A stretch of 46,879 nt of DNA from Deltaproteobacteria bacterium (GTDB lineage Bacteria; Desulfobacterota; Desulfomonilia; UBA1062), in the NCBI GenBank assembly GCA_029547045.1, contig JAKPQL010000135.1:1-46879 (forward strand), in the 5' to 3' direction. Positions 25,056 to 33,016 of this stretch are shown here, in pieces. Each line of letters begins with the position of its first letter. Within the stretch, counting starts at the first letter, position 1. A program made the position numbers and the translations under genes. The notes below the pieces were generated by a model. The model had not been told where the DNA came from and ran no database searches. It worked only from the letters and a program-made list of their open reading frames with translations.

Positions 25056-26213
25056 ATGCCAGTGCAGACAACACCGTCAAAGACGCTCATGCAGTTTTCC
25101 GGCAGGGACCCCGAGGGCAGGAGCATCCTGTCAGTCCTCCTCAAGATCACGTACGCCATCATGCCCGACGGCCGGTGCGAGCCGTCGCCCGGCCAGGTCC
25201 CCCTGGTGACGGCACCCGAGCCCCATTCTGAGATCAAGGGCCTCCTGGTCCGGGACATAGACATCTTTCCGTTCAAGCCGGCCACGGACATCGTGATCAA
25301 GGGACATGCCTACGGGAAGGGCAGGACCATCTTTGAGGCCGGCGTGCGCGTGCACAGGAACGAGAAGCGGATCCTCGTCATCGGGAACAGGCGCTGCACC
25401 CTCAGGCGGGGCCGGGGCGTCGCCTTCTCCGATCCGGAGCCCGTTGACACGGTGCCGCTTCGATATACGCATGCGTACGGGGGCCGCGACAGGGCGGCTG
25501 AAGAGAAGTACGGGAACCCGTTCATGGAGCTGCACCCGAACGTGGACAAGCGATATTGCGATATGGACATGGCGAGCCCGTTCCTCTATCCGCGCAATCC
25601 CTGCGGCAGGGGGTATCTCATCGAGCCGGAGAGAGAGGCCGTCGAGGCAGTTGAGCTTCCGAACCTCGAAGACCCGCAGGACCCGCTCATCCCGGAGCGG
25701 CTGGCCGTGCTCGACCACCAGCAGTGGATCCGCATGCCGCTGCCCCAGGCCACGGACTGGTATGACTACGGCTGGTTCCCCCGCATCTCGTACTCCGGGA
25801 TCGTACCCTACTTCGAACCTCAGGACGCAGTGCCGGCCGAGGTCCGGCGTGGTCTGGCCCCGGAGTGGATCACCGCTGAGCATCTCCCGGACGCCAGGGG
25901 CGCCTTCCTCATGACCAACGGCGCCTCGCCCGGACTGACCGTACCGTACCTGAGGGGGGGGGAGGAGGTCCTGCTCGGCAACATGCACCCGAGGCTGGAG
26001 ACGCTCCGCATCAAGCTTCCCCCCAAGGCACCCCGGCTCTGGACGGACGGCAGGAAGGGAAGGATGAACCCCACCGAACCGGTCATGCACACCGTGCTCA
26101 TCGAACCGGACGAGGACCGCCTGAGCATCCTCTGGCGGGGCTCGGCGCCGGCGCTGCGTCCCTACCTGCCGGACGAACTCGCTGCCATGCCGCTGCGGGC
26201 CGAGTGGCCGTGA
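25056..26213 (+). CDS. DUF2169 family T6SS effector-loading/adaptor protein (copy 2)
   Basis: The 385-residue protein is a longer and diverged DUF2169 member. Shared features with copy 1 are 'SVLLKITYAIMPDG', 'PLRYTHAYGGRD', 'NPCGRGYLIEPE' and 'LPNLEDPQDPLI', and the later 'WFPRISYSGIVP'. It lacks the N-terminal 'NHTPFPA' motif. Two non-identical DUF2169 proteins bracketing one PAAR-like gene suggests that one serves the tip protein and the other a separate cargo; that is inference. The ATG follows AAGGGAAG. The stop is 68 bases before vgrG. Confidence 0.82.
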   Translation: MPVQTTPSKTLMQFSGRDPEGRSILSVLLKITYAIMPDGRCEPSPGQVPLVTAPEPHSEIKGLLVRDIDIFPFKPATDIVIKGHAYGKGRTIFEAGVRVHRNEKRILVIGNRRCTLRRGRGVAFSDPEPVDTVPLRYTHAYGGRDRAAEEKYGNPFMELHPNVDKRYCDMDMASPFLYPRNPCGRGYLIEPEREAVEAVELPNLEDPQDPLIPERLAVLDHQQWIRMPLPQATDWYDYGWFPRISYSGIVPYFEPQDAVPAEVRRGLAPEWITAEHLPDARGAFLMTNGASPGLTVPYLRGGEEVLLGNMHPRLETLRIKLPPKAPRLWTDGRKGRMNPTEPVMHTVLIEPDEDRLSILWRGSAPALRPYLPDELAAMPLRAEWP

Positions 26214-26281
26214 CCGGAAGACCCCGAAGAAACCGCTGCGGATGAACGCTATAAGATAGACCGTACAGAAGGAGACAGGCC

Positions 26282-28435
26282 ATGACACTGACGCAGGAGA
26301 ACCGTCTTCTCTCCATCACCACCCCGCTGGGCGAGAACGTGCTCATGCTCACCGGGTTCACGGGATCTGAAGGGATCTCCCAGCCCTTCAGCTTCGAGCT
26401 GACGCTGGCATCCGAGGACACGGACATCAATCCCCGTGACATTATCGGCCAGGGCGTCACGATATGCCTCAGCATGGCGGACGACGAGCACAGGTACATC
26501 AACGGCATCATCTGCCGCTTCTCCCAGGAGCGCCTCGGCGAGGGGTCCGACCAGGAGCAGTACCTGCACATCGCCACGTACTCCGCCACCATGGTGCCCT
26601 GGTTCTGGCTGCTCACCCGTACCGTGAACTCCCGGATCTTCCAGGAAAAGAGCGTGCAGCAGATCATAGAGCAGATCTTTGCCGACAGGGGGTTCGCGGA
26701 CTACGAGTTCCGGCTCTCCGGCTCCTACGAGGCCAGGGAGTACTGCGTCCAGTACCACGAGAGCGACTTCAACTTCATCAGCCGACTCCTGGAGCAGGAG
26801 GGCATCTTCTACTTCTTCGAGCACGAGGACGGCCGCCACGTGCTGGTCCTGGCCGACTCCGCCGACGCGCACCGGGACTGCCCCCACCAGGACAGAGTAC
26901 GCTGCCAGCTCACCGGCGAGACCACGCTCGAGACCGAGGACGTGATCAAGAACATCGGCTGGGGGGAGGAGATCAGGTTCGGCAAGTACACCATCAAGGA
27001 CTTCAACTTCCTCATGCCGCTCACCGACCTCAGATGGGAGGTGCCCACGAGCATCACCGTGGGCCAGGGCGACAGAGAGCTGTACGACTACCCCGGCGAG
27101 TACCTCACCGTGTCCGAGGGCGAGCGGTACGCCAACCTCCGAATGCAGGCCGAGGAGGCCCAGATCACGGTGCTCTCCGGCACGAGCAACTGCCGCGCGT
27201 TCATCAGCGGGTTCCGCTTCACCCTGGCCGAGTACCACCGCGACGACATGAACGACCGCCCCTACGTGCTCACCGCGCTGAACCACTCCGCCAGCGAGCC
27301 CATCTCGGGCAGCGGCGGCGATACCGAGGCCTCATACACGAACACCTTCGTGTGCATACCGCACAGCATCCCGTTCAGGCCGCCGCTCCTCACGCCAAAA
27401 CCCGTCATCGTGGGTGTGCAGACCGCCCTGGTCACCGGACCCGAGGGCGAGGAGATCTACACCGACGAGCACGCCCGGGTGAAGGTGCAGTTCCATTGGG
27501 ACCGGGAGGGCCAATACGACGAGAACACCACGTGCTTCATCCGGGTCGGGCAGATCTGGGCGGGTATGGGGTGGGGCGCGGTGTGGCTGCCGCGGATCGG
27601 CCAGGAGGTCATCGTGACCTTCATCGAGGGCGACCCTGACCGGCCCATCATCATCGGCAGCGTGTACAACGGCACCCACACGCCGCCGTACACCCTGCCG
27701 GACGAGAAGACCAAGAGCACCATCAAGTCGGAGTCGACCATCGGCGGGGGCGGGTTCAACGAGATCCGCTTCGAGGACAAGAAGGGCGAGGAGGAGGTGT
27801 TCATCCACGCCCAGAAGGACCACAACATCGTGGTGGAGAACAACCGGAGCGCCACGGTGGGCGCCAATGATTCCGTGGGTGTGGGCGGCGACAGGAGTCT
27901 CTCCGTGTCCGGGAACGAGACCATCGAGGTCACCGGCAGCTGCACCCGGACCATCCACGCCGGCGAGACCCTCCGGGTGGAGCAGGGAAGAAACGTGGCC
28001 GTGACGGACGGGGAGGCACAGAACATCCAGGGCGGCAGGGGTGTCGAGATCGATGGCGATGACCGGCTGACGGTCTCGGCCCTGCGCCAATGCGAGATCG
28101 GCGGTGACGACAACACCAGGGTCACCGGGTGCAAGAACACCGTTGTGGAGACCGACTTCAACGAACAGGCCATCGGGAACAGGTTCATACGGACTGACAC
28201 GAACCTCAACCTGAAGACGTTCGGTGTCATGGACGCATCGGCGGATCAGGTCATCATTTCAGGAACCTCTTCGATCCAGATAACCTGCGGCGCGGGCACC
28301 ATCTCCATGGATCCGGGCGGGACGATAACCCTGGATGCCGGTGGATCGTCCATTCTCATCGCGCCGAGCGGAATAACCCTCGAAACGGCCGGCATACTCC
28401 AGTTGAGGGGCACGCTGATCCAGAACAACTGCTGA
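26282..28435 (+). CDS. vgrG: T6SS spike protein VgrG (TssI)
   Basis: VgrG trimers form the puncturing spike on top of the Hcp tube. The 717-residue protein has the gp27-like part (about 1-370: 'RLLSITTPLGENVLML', 'REYCVQYHESDFNFISRLLEQEGIFYFFEH'), the gp5 OB-fold (about 385-470: 'HARVKVQFHWDREG', 'FIRVGQIWAG', 'PRIGQEVIVTFIEGDPDRPIIIGSVYN'), and a C-terminal beta-helix (about 500-717) with repeating 'VGGDRSLSVSGNETIEVTG'-type rungs. It ends in NNC without an added toxin domain. The ATG has an AGGAG site and a TATAAG box lies about 30 bases upstream, without a convincing -35. It is followed by a small gene that looks like more of the same helix. Confidence 0.96.
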   Translation: MTLTQENRLLSITTPLGENVLMLTGFTGSEGISQPFSFELTLASEDTDINPRDIIGQGVTICLSMADDEHRYINGIICRFSQERLGEGSDQEQYLHIATYSATMVPWFWLLTRTVNSRIFQEKSVQQIIEQIFADRGFADYEFRLSGSYEAREYCVQYHESDFNFISRLLEQEGIFYFFEHEDGRHVLVLADSADAHRDCPHQDRVRCQLTGETTLETEDVIKNIGWGEEIRFGKYTIKDFNFLMPLTDLRWEVPTSITVGQGDRELYDYPGEYLTVSEGERYANLRMQAEEAQITVLSGTSNCRAFISGFRFTLAEYHRDDMNDRPYVLTALNHSASEPISGSGGDTEASYTNTFVCIPHSIPFRPPLLTPKPVIVGVQTALVTGPEGEEIYTDEHARVKVQFHWDREGQYDENTTCFIRVGQIWAGMGWGAVWLPRIGQEVIVTFIEGDPDRPIIIGSVYNGTHTPPYTLPDEKTKSTIKSESTIGGGGFNEIRFEDKKGEEEVFIHAQKDHNIVVENNRSATVGANDSVGVGGDRSLSVSGNETIEVTGSCTRTIHAGETLRVEQGRNVAVTDGEAQNIQGGRGVEIDGDDRLTVSALRQCEIGGDDNTRVTGCKNTVVETDFNEQAIGNRFIRTDTNLNLKTFGVMDASADQVIISGTSSIQITCGAGTISMDPGGTITLDAGGSSILIAPSGITLETAGILQLRGTLIQNNC

Positions 28436-28449
28436 AGGAGCGACAGGAC

Positions 28450-28857
28450 ATGGAAGACCATATCACGACAACAGCGGTCCAGGTGGTGGATCTCCAGGGA
28501 GACCGGCAACTCCTCATCGACCAGGGCCCGCAGGAGGACCGCCTCGTGATCACGGGTGCGGACGGCAGGGTGAGCCTCACCATCACCGTCACCGATTCCG
28601 GCCCTGTGCTGCACCTGGAGGGCGCGGGACTCATGATCACGACCGACGGAGACCTGGCCATCAGCGCGAAGACCCTCGCCATCCACGGCCGCGACGGCAT
28701 CGCGCTTACCAGCGGGGGCGACGCGCATATCACCGTACAGGGGGATCTGACCTCCAAGGCACGCATCCAGAACATCACGGCGGAGCTCGGGAACGTGAAT
28801 GTCCAGGCCAACGACGACGTGAGGATAGACGGCGAACGGATTCTGATGAACTGCTAG
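28450..28857 (+). CDS. Small beta-solenoid protein resembling a VgrG tail
   Basis: The 135-residue product consists almost only of alternating hydrophobic/polar strands with Gly/Asp turns ('GRVSLTITVTDSGPVLHLEG', 'GDLAISAKTLAIHGRDGI', 'GDAHITVQGDLTSKA'). It closes with 'DDVRIDGERILMNC', similar in style to the VgrG C-terminus 'LRGTLIQNNC' encoded just upstream. The lack of globular core motifs suggests that it trimerises as a short beta-helix or needle, perhaps prolonging the spike or bridging VgrG and the PAAR-like tip. The ATG is 12 bases after vgrG with an AAGGAG site, so it is cotranscribed. No named family is recognised. Confidence 0.75.
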   Translation: MEDHITTTAVQVVDLQGDRQLLIDQGPQEDRLVITGADGRVSLTITVTDSGPVLHLEGAGLMITTDGDLAISAKTLAIHGRDGIALTSGGDAHITVQGDLTSKARIQNITAELGNVNVQANDDVRIDGERILMNC

Positions 28858-28870
28858 AGACGCAGGTGTC

Positions 28871-29848
28871 TTATTTCTTGAAGATGTCGAAGATGGATTT
28901 CGCTGCCTTGGCCTTTTTTGCAGGCTCGCCTTGGGCGGGCCTCGACGGCTTCGGCGCCTCTTCGGACGTGGCCTGCTCGTATTCGGCGAGCCTCCCTTCG
29001 CCCAGGAACCGCAGGCACGGCCCCCCGGGCACCAGCGATATGATGTCCTGGGCCTTGAGCGGCGCCTCGAAGCCGATGGCCTTCCCGCCTACGGTGATGA
29101 GGTTCCTGCCCGTGAGGTCCTTGATCCAGTACGTGTCCTGGCTGAAGAAGATCTGGGCGTGGGCGTCGGCGATGGCGGGGTGCGCGAGCACGAAATCGGC
29201 ATCCGCTTTCGACCCGATGACGATGGGCAGTTCCTTGTACGACTTCAGCATGGGCCCGAACTGGACCATGAGCGGTGCCTGTACCTTCTGGACCTGCTGC
29301 CGGGCGGCGGCGGGCCTGGGATGCCCCTGCCCGGGGGCCGAAGGTTGCGGCTGGGCGGGTCTGGACGCCACGGGGGCAGGGGGGACGACCGGTTCCGGCC
29401 GTGCGGGCTTCACCGGAACAGCCTGCTCCGCCGCATCCGCGGTCTGTGCGGCAGGTGTCGCAGGAGGCCCGGCATGAGGCGGCTTCGGTGCGGCCGGCTC
29501 AGGAACGGGCTCCTTCATGACGGCATCCGTGATCTTCGCCAGGAAGCTCACCTTGGGGCCGCCCTCGGTGAACATGATCACGTCGCCGTCCTTGAGGAAG
29601 GCCTCGGTGACGCGCTTGCCGTTCACGAAGGTGCCGTTGGTGCTGCGGTCAGTGACCTTGTAGCGGTTGCCCTCCCGCACGAGTTCGGCATGGGTGCGGG
29701 AGATGGTGGTGAGGTCAGTGGGAAACTGCACGCTGCACGACGGGTGCCTGCCTATGGTGATCTTCTCCTCGGTGAACTCCTGGATCTGGCCCATGAGCGG
29801 ACCCTGGATGTGCACGAGCTGGACGAGGATGACCGGCAGTTCCTTCAT
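28871..29848 (-). CDS. Twin-FHA domain protein (second FHA degenerate)
   Basis: The 325-residue cytoplasmic protein has an N-terminal FHA domain (about 5-100) with all phosphothreonine-binding residues: G33/R34, S50, H53 and N71. A Pro/Ala-rich linker covers 113-188. A second FHA-like domain (about 192-285) has lost the key arginine (S213) and the serine of the SxxH motif (A227); only H230 remains. The tail is Lys/Ala-rich. FHA proteins of T6SS loci (Fha1/TagH) are phosphorylated by PpkA and trigger assembly; this one would be the candidate. Start chosen at the ATG at 29848, because family similarity begins there; no Shine-Dalgarno site is present and a good promoter ends 10 bases upstream. 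It converges on the small solenoid gene with 13 bases between stops. Confidence 0.85.
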   Translation of the reverse strand: MKELPVILVQLVHIQGPLMGQIQEFTEEKITIGRHPSCSVQFPTDLTTISRTHAELVREGNRYKVTDRSTNGTFVNGKRVTEAFLKDGDVIMFTEGGPKVSFLAKITDAVMKEPVPEPAAPKPPHAGPPATPAAQTADAAEQAVPVKPARPEPVVPPAPVASRPAQPQPSAPGQGHPRPAAARQQVQKVQAPLMVQFGPMLKSYKELPIVIGSKADADFVLAHPAIADAHAQIFFSQDTYWIKDLTGRNLITVGGKAIGFEAPLKAQDIISLVPGGPCLRFLGEGRLAEYEQATSEEAPKPSRPAQGEPAKKAKAAKSIFDIFKK

Positions 29849-29858
29849 ACGTCTGGAG

Positions 29859-29887
29859 AAATTACAGGCTCGGGCAGGATGTGTCAA
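29859..29887 (-). promoter_or_regulatory. Sigma-70 type promoter of the twin-FHA gene
   Basis: On the minus strand a perfect TTGACA (29887-29882) is followed after exactly 17 bases by TAATTT (29864-29859), which keeps the three most important -10 positions. The predicted start of transcription lies about four bases before the ATG at 29848, so the message would be essentially leaderless, in agreement with the missing ribosome site. This gives the FHA gene its own promoter, independent of the plus-strand T6SS genes. Confidence 0.55.
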
Positions 29888-29950
29888 GCCCATAGCAGGG
29901 CGGAGCAGGGAGGCTCGGACAGGGCTCGATGAGAGGACAGGGGGGGTCCC

Positions 29951-30670
29951 ATGTTCGTATCGGCTGAGGATTTTCTGGACATGCTCCACCAGATAAGGGA
30001 GCAATACCGCGGCACACGGTATAACCTGGATGACCCGCAGGTCATGCACGATCTGCTCAGGCGGGAGTTCCCCGATGTGGAGGGGGTGGTCCCCCCGCCC
30101 GCCTACGAGACGATCCGCGAGCGGTATATTCCCGAGGAGTGGCGGATGGCCATCCCGCAGGAGCGCCGCCGGCAGGGCCCGACATTGACTGCAGGCACGC
30201 CCCAGGACAGGTTCGCAACCACGGACCCTCTGGAGGAACAGGCCAGGCAGATCCTTGCCGACCTCGACAGCCTGCGGAGCGATCCGTTCTGCGCCATGAC
30301 CTACGTGGTTGAGCGGAGCAGGGGGGTGGACTCCCGCACCGCCATGAACCGGGGCAGGGCGGTGGGGCAGGTTGTCCAGCTCGTGACCATGTCCTCCCGC
30401 AGGGGGGTTCTGGCCACCCATCGTGCCCTGTCCGGCACTACCGGGCGGCCGCGCGATTACCATCAGACGCGTGCCGCACAGATCGTGGAACAGGAAATGG
30501 TTGCGCGGGCCAGGATATCCCGGCAGGTTGTGCAACCTTCGCCTCGACCTCCGACCATGGCCCCGGCGCGCAGGCCCAGGACTTCCCCGTCATCTCCCGA
30601 ACCCACGCGGGAGAGGCTCCGCAGGATAGCAGCCCAGGCGGGCAGCCCCGGCAGCCCGCGCAGGCGGTAG
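29951..30670 (+). CDS. Hypothetical protein of the FHA region
   Basis: I do not recognise this 239-residue protein. The first 75 residues ('DFLDMLHQIREQYRGTRYNL', 'LLRREFPDVEGVV') are helical and acidic. The middle (about 95-180: 'QARQILADLDSLRSDPFCAMTYVVERSRGVD', 'GRAVGQVVQLVTMSS') is well ordered. The C-terminal 45 residues are Arg/Pro/Ser-rich and probably disordered. There is no signal peptide or membrane segment. It lies 102 bases from the divergent twin-FHA gene and 28 bases before the FHA-transglycosylase gene, so it may be an accessory of the phospho-signalling block or a cargo protein; nothing in the sequence decides this. Confidence 0.7.
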   Translation: MFVSAEDFLDMLHQIREQYRGTRYNLDDPQVMHDLLRREFPDVEGVVPPPAYETIRERYIPEEWRMAIPQERRRQGPTLTAGTPQDRFATTDPLEEQARQILADLDSLRSDPFCAMTYVVERSRGVDSRTAMNRGRAVGQVVQLVTMSSRRGVLATHRALSGTTGRPRDYHQTRAAQIVEQEMVARARISRQVVQPSPRPPTMAPARRPRTSPSSPEPTRERLRRIAAQAGSPGSPRRR

Positions 30671-30698
30671 AGGACCGCACGAAAGAAACCGGACCCGG

Positions 30699-32186
30699 AT
30701 GGTGGACGAAGACAGAGGTTCGCCCGCGGCCACCTCATGCCCCGTGCATGTGGAGGTGAAGAAGGGTAAAACCGCCCAGACCGGGAAGCGTTTCGAGACG
30801 ACCTTCCTGGTGGGCCGGGGGAGCACCTGCGACCTCCGGATCGAGGACGACTGCATCAGCCGCAACCACCTGCAGGTGGTCCTCGACGGTGAACAGTGGC
30901 TTGTCAGGGACCTGGGGAGCACCAACGGCACCTTCGTGAACGGCGAGCGGGTCACCGAGGCAATACTGCCGGACAGCTCCCGGATCGAGCTCGGACGAGG
31001 CGGGCCCCTGCTGGAGCTCACCATCGAGCGTCCGGCTCCGCTCATGGTGGAAAAAGCACCGGAAGCACCCCCCGGGTTCGGCTCAGAGACCCAGATCATC
31101 AGGCACTACTTCGAACAGAAGGATGCCGGGGAAGCGGGCGAGCAGACCCTCATGTTCCGGCGCGCCTTCGAGCGGGTGCACAAGAAGAAGTCGAAAAAGT
31201 ACCTGTATGTCATCGGCGCGGTGCTCGGCGTGGCCGTTCTCGTTGCAGGGATCACCAGCGGCGTCATCTACCATCAGAGGCAGGTCATCGCCCGCCAGAA
31301 GACCAAGATCGAGGCCATGCGAGTCACGGCGGAGAAGATCTTCTACGCCATGAAGGCCCTGGAGCTCCAGATCGGGCAGCTCGAGGACATCGTCCTGCTG
31401 AACGCCGACAGCGCGCAGATCGAGGACCTGCTCGAAAAGCGCAGACAGCTGGGCGAGCTGTCCAGGCAGTACGACAACTTCGTCTCCGAGATAGGGGTGT
31501 ACCAGAAGGCGCCCCTGGAGAAGCAGGTCATCTTCCGGATGGCACGAACCTTCGGCGAGTGCGACGTGAACGTGCCCGAGGGTTTCGTGAACGAGGTGAT
31601 GCGCTACATCGCCATGTGGAAGTCCACGGGAAGACTCCAGACCGCCGTCGAGAGGGCGCAGACCTACGGGTACATCGCCATGATCGAACAGGCCCTCCAG
31701 GAGAACAGCCTGCCCAGGCAGTTCCTCTTCCTGGCGCTCAGGGAGAGCGAGTTTCTGCCGAATGCGGTGGGCAGGGCCACCCGGTACGGCTATGCCAAGG
31801 GCATGTGGCAGTTCATCCCCGAGACCGCGGAGCATTACGGGCTGAAGATCGGCCCGAGGTACGGAGAGCCGGTGTTCGACCCCTTCGACGAACGGTTCCA
31901 TGCCGCCAAGGCGACCAGGGCCGCGGCCCGGTACCTCAGGGACATCAACAACACCGAGGCCCAGGCGTCCGGGCTCCTGGTCATGGCCTCGTACAACTGG
32001 GGCGAGAGCAACATCAGGGAGATCCTGAGGAGCATGCCCGAGAATCCCAGGGAACGGAATTTCTGGTCCCTCATGAAGAAGGCCAGGATCCCGAAGGAGA
32101 CCTATGACTACGTGTACTACATCTTCTCCGCAGCGGTGATCTGCGAGAACCCCCGGATGTTCGGCTTCGATTTCGACCCCATCTGA
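30699..32186 (+). CDS. FHA-transmembrane-lytic transglycosylase fusion
   Basis: The 495-residue protein combines a cytoplasmic phosphothreonine reader with a periplasmic cell-wall enzyme. An FHA domain (about 18-108) keeps R40, S54, H57 and N76. A basic patch ('HKKKSKK', 161-167) is followed by one membrane helix (about 168-190), a helical/coiled region (about 195-260), and a C-terminal SLT/MltD-type domain (about 325-480). The latter has catalytic E349 in 'LALRESEF', then 'YAKGMWQFIPETAEHYGL', 'ATRAAARYLRDI' and 'ASYNWGESNI'. The positive-inside rule puts FHA in the cytoplasm and SLT in the periplasm. T6SS assembly needs local peptidoglycan cleavage, so an enzyme that can sense kinase output is a plausible dedicated transglycosylase; this link is inference. 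Confidence 0.85.
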   Translation: MVDEDRGSPAATSCPVHVEVKKGKTAQTGKRFETTFLVGRGSTCDLRIEDDCISRNHLQVVLDGEQWLVRDLGSTNGTFVNGERVTEAILPDSSRIELGRGGPLLELTIERPAPLMVEKAPEAPPGFGSETQIIRHYFEQKDAGEAGEQTLMFRRAFERVHKKKSKKYLYVIGAVLGVAVLVAGITSGVIYHQRQVIARQKTKIEAMRVTAEKIFYAMKALELQIGQLEDIVLLNADSAQIEDLLEKRRQLGELSRQYDNFVSEIGVYQKAPLEKQVIFRMARTFGECDVNVPEGFVNEVMRYIAMWKSTGRLQTAVERAQTYGYIAMIEQALQENSLPRQFLFLALRESEFLPNAVGRATRYGYAKGMWQFIPETAEHYGLKIGPRYGEPVFDPFDERFHAAKATRAAARYLRDINNTEAQASGLLVMASYNWGESNIREILRSMPENPRERNFWSLMKKARIPKETYDYVYYIFSAAVICENPRMFGFDFDPI

Positions 32187-32296
32187 GCGGATGGAAGCAG
32201 CCATGCGAAGGAGAAGGCCGCTGGAGTTTCCGGGCAATGGTCCAGGGTGACCGTTCAGACAATGAACCGGGTTGAGATGAGAGGAAGGTCACGAAC

Positions 32297-33016
32297 ATGA
32301 AGGTGGAATACTTCGGCGCGAGCGATGTGGGACTGAAACGCACGAACAACGAGGACGCCTTTGCGGCGAGGCCGGACCTCGGCTTCTGTACCGTGGCCGA
32401 CGGCATGGGGGGAGCTGCTGCCGGCGAGATCGCGAGCGGCATCTTCGTGGCCACCTCCGTGGAGGTCTTCGCCGATCAGGATGATGCGGCCGGCCTGGAG
32501 GAGAGGGTGAAGCGCGCCTTCACCCTGGCGAACACCCGTATGCTCCAGCATGTGGCAGCGAACCCGGACCATGCGGGCATGGGATGCACCGCCGAGATCC
32601 TCGCGGCCCGGGGCGGCGAGGTGGTCATCGGCCACGTGGGCGACAGCCGCACCTACCGGCTCCGGGGCGGCGAGCTCAAACAGCTCACCGTGGACCACTC
32701 CCTGGTGCAGGACCAGGTGAACAGGGGGATCATCAGCGCCCAGGAGGCCCGCACCCATGCCATGCGCCACGTGATCCTCCGCGCCGTGGGATCCAAGGAC
32801 CACGTGGAGCTCGACATCCTCAGGGGCAGGTGCCAGCCGGGGGACATCTTCCTTTTGTGCTCGGACGGTCTGTCCGATATGATCGATGACGGCATGATCA
32901 TCCGGTGCATGGCGCAAGGCCTCACGCTCCAGGACATGACGGGCCGTCTTATCGACGCCGCCAAGGCGGCCGGGGGAAAGGACAACGTCACGGTGGTACT
33001 GGCGAGGATCGCATGA
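32297..33016 (+). CDS. PP2C-type Ser/Thr phosphatase (PppA-like)
   Basis: The 239-residue single-domain phosphatase has the metal-binding and catalytic motifs of the PPM family: 'RTNNEDAF' (15-22), 'VADGMGGAAAGE' (33-44), 'GHVGDSRTYRL', 'LLCSDGLSDMI' and 'GGKDNVTVV'. In T6SS loci the PppA phosphatase removes phosphate from Fha and opposes the PpkA kinase. It follows the FHA-transglycosylase by 110 bases and has an AGAGGAAGG site. It overlaps the following protease gene by 4 bases (ATGA), so phosphatase, protease and kinase form one transcription unit. Confidence 0.93.
   Translation: MKVEYFGASDVGLKRTNNEDAFAARPDLGFCTVADGMGGAAAGEIASGIFVATSVEVFADQDDAAGLEERVKRAFTLANTRMLQHVAANPDHAGMGCTAEILAARGGEVVIGHVGDSRTYRLRGGELKQLTVDHSLVQDQVNRGIISAQEARTHAMRHVILRAVGSKDHVELDILRGRCQPGDIFLLCSDGLSDMIDDGMIIRCMAQGLTLQDMTGRLIDAAKAAGGKDNVTVVLARIA

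Noticed and set aside
26900-28435. Repeats in the vgrG 3' part as a DNA repeat array
   Set aside because: The repetition is at protein level (beta-helix rungs) with degenerate DNA; there are no CRISPR-like spacers or exact direct repeats.
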